NCBI GenBank assembly: GCA_050741915.1
Contig: JBOGEX010000055.1
Location: 1 to 6,350 of the forward strand
Reading direction: 5' to 3'
DNA: 6,350 nucleotides
From: JACCTH01 sp050741915
Lineage (GTDB): Bacteria; Actinomycetota; Acidimicrobiia; Spongiisociales; ZC4RG35
Shown: positions 1 to 5,515 of the stretch, in pieces
How the letters are laid out: every line of letters starts with the position of its first letter
Numbering within the stretch: the first letter of the stretch is position 1
Notes under the pieces: model-generated
Database searches by the model: none
The model's input: only the letters and a program-made list of their open reading frames with translations
What the model was told of the DNA's origin: nothing
Translations under genes and position numbers: made by a program

Positions 1-1
1 G

Positions 2-622
2 GCCACGGTCGATCATCTGGTCGTCACCGATCCAGATTTGGCCCACCTGGTCGCAGAGTTCGGCGCCCCGCCGTTCTGGCAGCGCCCGAGCGGATTTCCC
101 AGCCTGGTGCTGTTCATCCTCGAACAACAGGTATCACTGGCTTCGGCTGCCGCGGCATATCGCCGACTGAATGCTCGGCTGGGACGGATGGCTCCCGAAT
201 CGATCCTGGCGACCTCTCCCGAACAACTCCGGGACGACGGGGTTTCCCGTCAGAAGGATCGTTATCTGCGGGAACTCGCCTCGGCAGTGAGGAGTGGTGA
301 ACTCGATTTGGAGGCGCTGGCCGAGAAAGACGACGAAGGGGTGAGATTGGAGCTGATGCGGATCCCCGGCATCGGACGATGGACCGCCGACGTCTATCTG
401 TTGGCGTGTCTGGGAAGGCCTGATATATGGCCGGTGGCCGATCGCGCCCTCCAGGTGGCCACGGCTGAGGCGCTGTCACTCCCCGATGCCCCGAATCCGA
501 GTGAGCTCGAGCTCATCGGGACACGATGGAGGCCGCATCGTTCGACTGCGGCCCGCCTGCTCTGGCATGGCTATCTGGGCAGACGCGGCCGGGTCGAAAC
601 CCCCAACAACATGTTCGGTTGA
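2..622 (+). CDS. AlkA-like DNA-3-methyladenine glycosylase (HhH-GPD), 5' partial
   Basis: This is a base-excision-repair glycosylase that should remove alkylated purines such as 3-methyladenine from DNA. The reading frame is open to the window edge, and the residues before the only internal start candidate (TTG at 38) look like real protein, so the gene begins upstream; probably only a few to some tens of residues are missing. Counting from the first visible codon, residues 38-46 carry the LFILEQQVS helix typical of AlkA relatives. Residues 118-130 form the helix-hairpin-helix (LMRIPGIGRWTAD), and Asp147 in WPVADRALQ is the catalytic aspartate. Trp127 sits where bifunctional glycosylase/lyases have Lys; the Trp-Asp spacing of 20 equals that of E. 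coli AlkA (W218/D238), so a monofunctional glycosylase is expected. No C-terminal cysteine cluster for an iron-sulfur centre is present, unlike EndoIII/MutY. It converges on the lipoprotein gene with 7 bp between stop codons. Family certain; substrate range inferred. Confidence 0.9.
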   Translation, partial: ATVDHLVVTDPDLAHLVAEFGAPPFWQRPSGFPSLVLFILEQQVSLASAAAAYRRLNARLGRMAPESILATSPEQLRDDGVSRQKDRYLRELASAVRSGELDLEALAEKDDEGVRLELMRIPGIGRWTADVYLLACLGRPDIWPVADRALQVATAEALSLPDAPNPSELELIGTRWRPHRSTAARLLWHGYLGRRGRVETPNNMFG

Positions 623-624
623 CG

Positions 625-636
625 GGGCTCTAGCCC
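625..636. terminator. Short hairpin at the convergent stop codons (weak)
   Basis: GGGC (625-628) and GCCC (633-636) flank TCTA, between the stop of the glycosylase gene and the last codons of the opposing lipoprotein gene. It is the only inverted repeat seen between these 3' ends. It is short and has no T-tract on either strand, so a terminator role is weakly supported. Confidence 0.2.
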
Positions 637-1082
637 AGCTCGACCCCGGAAATGGTCAGGGAACGATCACCAAGAGGGTTTTGCAGCTGAGCGACGATGA
701 TCTGCTCCATGGCGATGGCTGGGCAGATGGCCTCCGGATCTTCGGCTCCATGCGTGACCGCCAGATCGACGGAATCAGCTGTTTCCGTCACCTCCACGCT
801 GTGCAGCACGTCGCAAGGTGCGACACCCGTCCAAACCCTGACCCGGACCTCGTTGCCCTCGGCTCCGAGGAGTTCGCCCTCGGTGATCGGGGTGGGATTC
901 TGGGCACTGCCGGTGGGGACGGCGGCTTTACCCGTCTCTCCATCCTCGATTACGACCTCGACACAGTCGGTGACACCCGGAGCGCACATTGCCAGGCCAC
1001 CGTTCTCATCGGAGGGGGCCGACTGGCCGCAGGAGATCGTCGCCAGCATCAGGGCGGCAATAAGGAAGTGTTTGGTTTTCAT
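630..1082 (-). CDS. Small Cys-containing lipoprotein, function unknown
   Basis: The predicted product is a 150-residue secreted lipoprotein. Its N-terminus MKTKHFLIAALMLATISC has a basic n-region, a hydrophobic stretch at residues 6-16 and a probable lipidated Cys18. The lipobox (T-I-S-C) is imperfect at -3. The mature part is acidic and holds four further cysteines (33, 40, 90, 120), enough for two disulfides in the envelope. The C-terminal half (APCDVL, then a CPAI segment, then NPLGDRSLT) resembles small unassigned actinobacterial lipoproteins that I know only as hypothetical proteins. It lies directly downstream of the RNB nuclease gene on the same strand, probably co-transcribed. An in-frame ATG at 1118 overlaps the nuclease stop (TGATG) and would add 12 residues (MEPHCDCSRPSR). 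I prefer 1082 because it gives a normal signal peptide, but coupling favours 1118, so the start is uncertain. No Shine-Dalgarno precedes 1082. The product's role is unknown. Confidence 0.75.
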   Translation of the reverse strand: MKTKHFLIAALMLATISCGQSAPSDENGGLAMCAPGVTDCVEVVIEDGETGKAAVPTGSAQNPTPITEGELLGAEGNEVRVRVWTGVAPCDVLHSVEVTETADSVDLAVTHGAEDPEAICPAIAMEQIIVAQLQNPLGDRSLTISGVELG

Positions 1083-1117
1083 GCGACTTGGACGGCTGCA
1101 GTCACAATGTGGTTCCA

Positions 1118-2542
1118 TCAGGTCGCGAGCTCGAAAGCAACCTGGCGAGCCGCTACGTCGGCCAGGACCAGACGGGCCGATATCTCTTTTCCCAGCGGGA
1201 GATTGTCTCCCCGGCAGCGTCCGGTGACGGGAGGCTCTGTGAGCTGGATGACGCCCCCGTCCCTGTCGACATCGACGACGACTGCCGAGAAGATCTCGCC
1301 GACGCTGTCGCGCAGCACCGCCGCCTCCAGTGTCGAGACAATCCCGGCTTCATACTGCTGCGCGCGGCGGGTGGATCTTTCCATCACCTCGGGCAAACCG
1401 GGGAGGGCCACCCGAACCCAATCGGGGATCTCGATTCCAGAGGAGACGGAGACACAGACCTCGCCGACATATCGGTCGACCAACCGTCGCAAAGGAGCAG
1501 TGGTGTGGGCGTATTCGGCACCTACCCCGGCATGTCGGGCATTGGTGGGCACCTCGTCGTCGAAGACCGCGTAGCCCGAGCCGCGCAAGAGACCGGCCGC
1601 CTCGTTGATCAGGGCGGCATGGGTCGCCAGCCTGGGATCGAGATCGCGAATCAGGGCCGCGAACGGTACCTCTCGGTCCCATTGCACCCCGAGGGCGCGG
1701 GCTGTATGCCGTAGCCGATGAATCCTCACCGGCCCGGCTCGGGGCAAAGTCCGCAGCACGCCGACTTCAGCCTTGAGCATGACGGTCGCCGCCGCCTGGC
1801 CGGCCATCAGCGAGATCTGGGCGTTCCAACCCTCGACCGGTAGCGGCGTACGGAGCTCGAGTTCGTAGCCGTCGTCGCCATGGTGGACGACCTGCTCGGG
1901 CAACTGCAGGTTGATTCCTCCCAGGCGCGTTTCGCGTTCCTGGCGAAGAAGGCCGACGGCTTTCAGCAACGAGAGCGACTCGTCGGCAGTGTCGTCATCG
2001 ATCCGGCTCTGTACGTTCTCGTAGGAGAGCTTGGCTCGACTGCGCACGAGCGCCCGTCGCACCTCTAATCGAGTTCCCTCCCCGTCGGCTTCGAGGTACA
2101 TGTTCCACACCAGCGCCGGTCGCACCTGATCAGGAAGCAAGCTGGCGGCACCCTCCGAAATGACCGGCGGATGCAATCGAGCGTTGCCATCGGGGGCATA
2201 GAGCGTTTGTCCCCTTCGATGTGCTTCCTGGTCGATCTCCTCACCGGGCTTGACGAAAGCAGCCACATCGGCAATCGCGTAATGGACGAGATACCCCTTC
2301 TGCCGACGTTCGATGAAAAACGCCTGGTCGAGATCCATCGATTGGGGAGGATCGATCGTTACGAAGGGAATCTCGGTTTGGTCGGACTCCGGCAGGCGAG
2401 GATTGGCGGCGGCCTGGTCCGCCGCGGCCAGGACGGCCTCCGGGAATCCGAGGTCGACATCCAGCGCCGCCCGCAGGTTGGCCAAAGACTCGGCGATCGC
2501 TTGATCGTCGAGATCGGTAAGGCGATACCAACGCTGGGACAT
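1118..2542 (-). CDS. RNB-domain exoribonuclease (RNase II/R family, compact form)
   Basis: This is a 474-residue cytoplasmic 3'-5' exoribonuclease of the RNase II/R superfamily, expected to degrade single-stranded RNA processively with Mg2+. The active-site segment IDPPQSMDLDQA (residues 63-74) provides Asp64, Asp70 and Asp72, matching D201, D207 and D209 of E. coli RNase II; the fourth Asp (D210) is Gln73. DLDQ is, from memory, common in actinobacterial members. Other RNB landmarks are HYAIADVAAFV (88-97), the RRGQTLYAPDG segment (109-119) and AHTTAPLRRLVDRY (345-358), the counterpart of the family H-T-SP-IRRY motif. A short OB/S1-like tail spans about 413-472. It is shorter than RNase II (about 640) and RNase R (about 800) because the N-terminal cold-shock domains are missing. 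The start at 2542 was chosen because upstream in-frame codons encode nothing family-like and overlap the divergent cyclase, and because TACCAT lies exactly 6 nt before this ATG. The lipoprotein gene follows immediately. Confidence 0.9.
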   Translation of the reverse strand: MSQRWYRLTDLDDQAIAESLANLRAALDVDLGFPEAVLAAADQAAANPRLPESDQTEIPFVTIDPPQSMDLDQAFFIERRQKGYLVHYAIADVAAFVKPGEEIDQEAHRRGQTLYAPDGNARLHPPVISEGAASLLPDQVRPALVWNMYLEADGEGTRLEVRRALVRSRAKLSYENVQSRIDDDTADESLSLLKAVGLLRQERETRLGGINLQLPEQVVHHGDDGYELELRTPLPVEGWNAQISLMAGQAAATVMLKAEVGVLRTLPRAGPVRIHRLRHTARALGVQWDREVPFAALIRDLDPRLATHAALINEAAGLLRGSGYAVFDDEVPTNARHAGVGAEYAHTTAPLRRLVDRYVGEVCVSVSSGIEIPDWVRVALPGLPEVMERSTRRAQQYEAGIVSTLEAAVLRDSVGEIFSAVVVDVDRDGGVIQLTEPPVTGRCRGDNLPLGKEISARLVLADVAARQVAFELAT

Positions 2543-2548
2543 GAGTCG

Positions 2549-2554
2549 ATGGTA
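2549..2554 (-). promoter_or_regulatory. Probable -10 box of a leaderless RNB nuclease promoter
   Basis: Read on the minus strand, TACCAT is followed by 6 nt (CGACTC) and then the ATG at 2542. This places the A of the ATG at +1 if TACCAT is a TANNNT -10 element, the arrangement known for leaderless actinobacterial transcripts. No Shine-Dalgarno and no clear -35 hexamer are visible. Transcription start is inferred. Confidence 0.5.
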
Positions 2555-2562
2555 CGAAGCCA

Positions 2563-2573
2563 ACCAACTTGGT
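2563..2573. promoter_or_regulatory. Inverted repeat between divergent promoters, possible operator
   Basis: ACCAA-C-TTGGT is a perfect 5-bp-arm inverted repeat lying between the minus-strand TACCAT (2549-2554) and the plus-strand TACCCT (2577-2582). A bound protein here would cover the upstream side of both promoters. The arms are short enough to occur by chance. Confidence 0.25.
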
Positions 2574-2576
2574 CGG

Positions 2577-2582
2577 TACCCT
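2577..2582 (+). promoter_or_regulatory. Possible -10 box for the cyclase gene
   Basis: TACCCT fits TANNNT and lies 12 nt before the ATG at 2595, predicting a leader of about 6 nt. No -35 or Shine-Dalgarno is seen. It mirrors the divergent TACCAT of the nuclease gene, so GGTAC (2551-2555) and GTACC (2576-2580) also appear as an inverted repeat. Confidence 0.3.
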
Positions 2583-2594
2583 CGATCCCTACCG

Positions 2595-3512
2595 ATGCCA
2601 ACCGACCGCCGGGTGCAGTTCGACTTCGAGGTCGACTTCTCGAACGGAGGCGGCATCCAGGGGCAGGGATTTCGTCTCGACATCGAAGGTGCCGACATCT
2701 CAGAGGCCGCACTCTGCGACTACCTCGTGCGTGACCTCCGTCTGCTCATGGTCGCAGAGGTGAGGATCATCAACAAGACGATCCTGGTCGAAGCTCACAA
2801 ACGCGGGGAAGATTCGAGGCCAGTGGGAGAGTCCCGTTCGCGCCTGGTCGACCTGAGCCACACCGTGGAGGACGGAATGGTCACCTATCGGGGTCTGCCA
2901 CCTCCACAAATCTCCGACTTTCTCACTCGTGAGAGCTCGCGCGAACGCTATGCACCCGGGACTCAGTTCCATATCGGCCGCATCGACATGGTGGCCAATA
3001 CCGGCACCTACGTCGACAGCCCGTTTCACCGCTTCGCCAACGGCGCCGACTTGAGCGAACTCCTCCTCGAGACCCTGGCCGATCTTCCGGCGCTAGTCGT
3101 GCGGGTGACGGAAGCGGCCGATCGAGCCATCGACCGCTCGTCCCTTCTGCCCTACGACGTGGCTGGGAAGGCGGTCTTGATCCACACTGGCTGGGCGGCC
3201 TGGTGGCGAACCGATCAGTACTTCGAGGGCCATCCCCACCTCACGGCGGTGGCGGCAACCTGGCTCGTTGAGAATGGCGCGGCGCTGGTGGGCATCGATT
3301 CATTCAACATCGACTCCATCAGCACCGGAGAGCGTCCGGTGCATACAACTTTGCTCGCCCAAGGGATTCCGATCGTCGAGCACTTGCGCGGACTCGAGCA
3401 ACTCCCCTCTGAGGGCGCCCGCTTCACTGCGGTTCCGGTGAAGGTGCGGGGGATGGGCACCTTCCCTGTTCGTGCCTTTGCATCGCTGAGTAGTGGGCCA
3501 GGTCACGGTTGA
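2595..3512 (+). CDS. Cyclase-family (KynB-like fold, PF04199) hydrolase with extra N-terminal domain
   Basis: The 305-residue product has two parts. Residues 8-70 (from FDFEVDFSNGGG to EAHKR) form a small domain I cannot name. It resembles, from memory, short stand-alone actinobacterial proteins found near cyclase genes. Residues 84-298 are a cyclase-family domain opening with LVDLSHTVEDGM, the fold of the kynurenine formamidase KynB. In KynB the metal/catalytic motif is HxxxHxDxxxH; here it is N135-TGT-Y139-V-D141-SPF-H145, so two His ligands are replaced while Asp and the last His remain. His250 and Glu262 keep the 12-residue spacing of KynB H160/E172. Kynurenine formamidase activity is therefore doubtful, and a related amide/ester hydrolase or lactonase is possible. 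ATG at 2595 was chosen over ATG 2541 because the latter lies on the nuclease start and adds non-conserved residues; GTG 2613 is also possible. An in-frame GTG at 2823 could start the cyclase domain alone. Divergent from the nuclease gene. Confidence 0.82.
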   Translation: MPTDRRVQFDFEVDFSNGGGIQGQGFRLDIEGADISEAALCDYLVRDLRLLMVAEVRIINKTILVEAHKRGEDSRPVGESRSRLVDLSHTVEDGMVTYRGLPPPQISDFLTRESSRERYAPGTQFHIGRIDMVANTGTYVDSPFHRFANGADLSELLLETLADLPALVVRVTEAADRAIDRSSLLPYDVAGKAVLIHTGWAAWWRTDQYFEGHPHLTAVAATWLVENGAALVGIDSFNIDSISTGERPVHTTLLAQGIPIVEHLRGLEQLPSEGARFTAVPVKVRGMGTFPVRAFASLSSGPGHG

Positions 3513-3630
3513 ACAGTGAGTGGTTGGCTGGTTGCTTTGGAAACGCGAAGCCACTCGGTCAATCCCGAACTTGGTCGCCCACGCCCGTCTTCTGCCAAAT
3601 CCGGTAGCTGGCGAACGAGTACCGGGCGCC

Positions 3631-3677
3631 TTACCGAATTTGTCGGACACCGTTCGTCGGTAACCGAATTAGGTTAC
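3631..3677. repeat. Cluster of direct and inverted repeats upstream of the ALDH gene, possible regulator site
   Basis: Two copies of a T(T/A)ACCGAATT(T/A)G 12-mer (3631-3642 and 3661-3672, 10 of 12 identical) lie 30 bp apart, about three helical turns. TTACCGA (3631-3637) and TCGGTAA (3657-3663) form a perfect 7-bp inverted repeat. GTAACC (3660-3665) and GGTTAC (3672-3677) form a perfect 6-bp one with a 6-nt spacer. The cluster ends 84 bp before the ALDH start in a gap without a convincing gene, so an upstream operator or activator site is plausible; the binding protein is unknown. Confidence 0.4.
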
Positions 3678-3748
3678 GTGAAGGGATGTGGCTCGGGGGA
3701 TATGAAACTTAACTGGAGCTAAGACATAGCCGCTCGAGCCGGTGGACG

Positions 3749-3754
3749 TACCAT
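3749..3754 (+). promoter_or_regulatory. Probable -10 box of a leaderless ALDH promoter
   Basis: TACCAT, the same hexamer as in front of the RNB nuclease gene, is followed by 7 nt and the ATG at 3762. This predicts a transcript starting at or one base before the start codon. There is no Shine-Dalgarno ahead of this ATG and no evident -35 hexamer. Confidence 0.45.
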
Positions 3755-3761
3755 CGGCGCC

Positions 3762-5417
3762 ATGACCCTCAGAACACCTGTCACCGCTGGTCTCGACGCT
3801 CCCCTCAATGAGCTCTCGGACTCGCAGGACCGATGGGCGTCGACCCCGATTGCGGACCGAATTGAATACCTCGAATCGATCGGGCGTCGGATGGATTTTG
3901 CCGCAGAGCGCTGGGTCGAGTCGGCGGCTGTCGCCAAGCGTTTCTCCCTCGATTCCGCTGCCGCCGCCGAAGAGTGGCTGAGCGGTCCCTTCGCCATCAT
4001 CGCCTATTGCCGTGCCCTCGCTGAGACTCTGCGACGAGTGGATGCCGGCAAGAACCCTTATCCGGCGGGGGCGGTCAAGATCGGAGCCGACGGGCGAGCG
4101 ATAGTCGGGGTGCTGCCCTTCGATTGGTACGACCATCTATTGCTCAGCGGCTACACGCTCGATGTGTGGATGCAGCCGTCGGTGACCTCGGCCAACCTGG
4201 CCGAGAACACGGCCTCGGTTTACCGCCAGACTCCCGAGCCCGGAGTATGCGCCGTCCTTGGAGCCGGAAACGTCGGATCGATTCCACCCCTCGATGTCCT
4301 CTCCAAGCTCATGGCTGGCAATCAGGTGGTGATCCTGAAGATGAACCCGGTCAACGAGTACCTGAGGCCGCTCCTCACCGAGATCATGGCCGATCTGATT
4401 GAGGCAGGGTTTGTTCGGATCGTCACCGGCGGAACCGAGGTCGGCACCGATCTCATCGGACACGAGGCCGTGGCGTCGGTTCATCTCACCGGGAGCCGCG
4501 CCACCCACGACGCCATCGTCTCTCGGCTAGGAAAACCGGTGACCAGTGAGCTCGGCGGAGTGAGTCCCATGATCGTGGTGCCGGGACCGTGGAGCGAGGC
4601 CGACTTCAAGTATCAGGCCACGCAGATTGCGACGGCCAAGCTCATCAACGTCGGATACAACTGCATCGCTCCCCAGGTTCTGGTCCTACCGGCCAACTGG
4701 GAGGGATCGAGCCGATTGGTCGAGGCGATCGGCGAGGTGATCGATTCCCTCGAGCCCCGTCATCCCTACTACCCCGGAGGCGAAGAGCGTCGGGCGAACG
4801 TGGCGCGGCGCAAAGGGGCGGTGACGGTGGGCGGTTTTCCGACGACGATCCTGGCCGACCTCAGCCCAGGCGGGGGAGAGGACGCTTTTCGAACCGAATA
4901 CTTCACCCCGGTGCTGGGTGTGGTCAAGATCGACTTCTCCGACCCGGCCTACTTCCTGCCAGCCGCGGTCGCCTTCGCCAACAACGAACTCGATGGCTCC
5001 CTCGGGGCCAACCTTGTCGCCCATCCGCAGACGATTCGCGAGTATCGGCTCCACTTCGACCAGGCGATCGCCAACCTGCGATACGGCGCCATCGCCGTCA
5101 ACACCTGGACCGCTATCAACTTCCTCATCCCCCGCGGCTCGTGGGGTGCCTTCCCCGGAAACTCGGTGGGAGGAAGCGGGGTCGGTGTCGTGCACAACGC
5201 CCTTCTCTTCGATCGGCCGGAAAAGACGGTAGGTCGGGGACCGTTCTCGCCGATGCCGCGCGGGTGGAGGCAGGGCGAGTTTCATGCCTCCCCGCCGCCG
5301 CTTTGGTCCTTGACCGCTCGCCACGGAGCGGAGACCGCCCGGCTCCTCACAAGGTTTGTGGCCGACCCCAAACCTTCGCGGCTGCCTCCTCTGCTCCGGT
5401 CGGCGCTATCGGGCTGA
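3762..5417 (+). CDS. Aldehyde dehydrogenase-superfamily protein
   Basis: This 551-residue cytoplasmic enzyme should oxidise an aldehyde with NAD(P)+; the substrate cannot be read from the sequence. The core residues are present. Asn170 in GAGNVGSIPP matches the catalytic Asn of the usual PWNFP. Lys193 (VVILKMNP) is the cofactor-binding Lys, HLTGS (241-245) the FTGS loop, and Glu263 in SELGGVSP the general base. Cys301 in GYNCIAPQVLV is the nucleophile, and Glu379 in TEYFTPVLG matches the EEIFGPV glutamate. The motifs diverge from classical ALDHs (GAGNVG for PWNFP, YNC for GQxC), so this is a distinct branch. About 70 residues after the last core motif (from about 483) form a Pro/Arg-rich tail. 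The start is supported by TACCAT 7 nt upstream. It stands alone after a 249-bp gap; the VOC gene follows after 98 bp containing two hairpins and may or may not be co-transcribed. A CoA-linked reductase role cannot be excluded. Confidence 0.85.
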   Translation: MTLRTPVTAGLDAPLNELSDSQDRWASTPIADRIEYLESIGRRMDFAAERWVESAAVAKRFSLDSAAAAEEWLSGPFAIIAYCRALAETLRRVDAGKNPYPAGAVKIGADGRAIVGVLPFDWYDHLLLSGYTLDVWMQPSVTSANLAENTASVYRQTPEPGVCAVLGAGNVGSIPPLDVLSKLMAGNQVVILKMNPVNEYLRPLLTEIMADLIEAGFVRIVTGGTEVGTDLIGHEAVASVHLTGSRATHDAIVSRLGKPVTSELGGVSPMIVVPGPWSEADFKYQATQIATAKLINVGYNCIAPQVLVLPANWEGSSRLVEAIGEVIDSLEPRHPYYPGGEERRANVARRKGAVTVGGFPTTILADLSPGGGEDAFRTEYFTPVLGVVKIDFSDPAYFLPAAVAFANNELDGSLGANLVAHPQTIREYRLHFDQAIANLRYGAIAVNTWTAINFLIPRGSWGAFPGNSVGGSGVGVVHNALLFDRPEKTVGRGPFSPMPRGWRQGEFHASPPPLWSLTARHGAETARLLTRFVADPKPSRLPPLLRSALSG

Positions 5418-5429
5418 GCTCCGGAGGGC

Positions 5430-5457
5430 GGGTTGAGCGTCCGGAGGCGCTGAACCC
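5430..5457 (+). terminator. Hairpin after the ALDH gene, possible terminator without T-tract
   Basis: GGGTTGAGCG (5430-5439) pairs with CGCTGAACCC (5448-5457) at 9 of 10 positions (one G-G mismatch) around the 8-nt loop TCCGGAGG. It starts 12 nt after the ALDH stop codon. No run of T follows, so it could instead be an mRNA 3'-end stabiliser. The loop octamer also occurs at 5420-5427. Confidence 0.4.
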
Positions 5458-5474
5458 AGCCAGGGAGTAGAGTC

Positions 5475-5495
5475 GGCCGCGGTGGGACCGCAGCC
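5475..5495 (+). other. Second hairpin, just upstream of the VOC ribosome binding site
   Basis: GGC-C-GCGGT (5475-5483) pairs with ACCGC-A-GCC (5487-5495): 8 bp with one mismatch and a GGG loop. It is followed by TTGAT and, 6 nt after the stem, the Shine-Dalgarno. It could end transcripts from the ALDH gene or lie in the VOC leader. A TANNNT match (TAGAGT, 5468-5473) just before it is a weak promoter candidate. Confidence 0.3.
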
Positions 5496-5503
5496 TTGAT
5501 AAG

Positions 5504-5513
5504 AAGGAGGTGA
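5504..5513 (+). promoter_or_regulatory. Strong Shine-Dalgarno of the VOC gene
   Basis: AAGGAGGTGA is close to a full anti-16S match, with GGAGG ending 5 nt before ATG 5516. It decides the start: the in-frame GTG at 5510 lies inside it and cannot be used properly. No other start in the window has such a site. Confidence 0.85.
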
Positions 5514-5515
5514 GG

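Noticed and set aside
38..40. TTG as the start of the glycosylase
   Set aside because: The upstream codons read on as plausible protein to the window edge and TTG has no ribosome binding site, so a truncated gene is more likely.
486..1574. Long plus-strand open frame of 362 residues
   Set aside because: It lies antisense to the lipoprotein and the nuclease and overlaps the glycosylase end; its translation is Ser/Thr/Arg-rich low-complexity sequence with no family likeness, as expected opposite GC-rich genes.
1088..1714. Plus-strand open frame of 208 residues
   Set aside because: Antisense to the RNB nuclease, whose motifs are clear; no recognisable features of its own.
2541..2543. ATG 2541 as start of the cyclase gene
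   Set aside because: It shares the CATG palindrome with the nuclease start, lacks a promoter box at the right distance and adds 18 residues without family likeness.
3516..3722. 68-codon frame starting with GTG shortly after the cyclase stop
   Set aside because: No Shine-Dalgarno, no recognisable family, Ser/Arg-rich composition, and it runs through the repeat cluster; more likely noncoding. Weak possibility of a small protein not excluded.
4589..5470. Open frame of 293 residues in another frame of the ALDH gene
   Set aside because: Arg/Gly-rich shadow in the +1 frame; the ALDH frame holds all catalytic motifs over the same bases.
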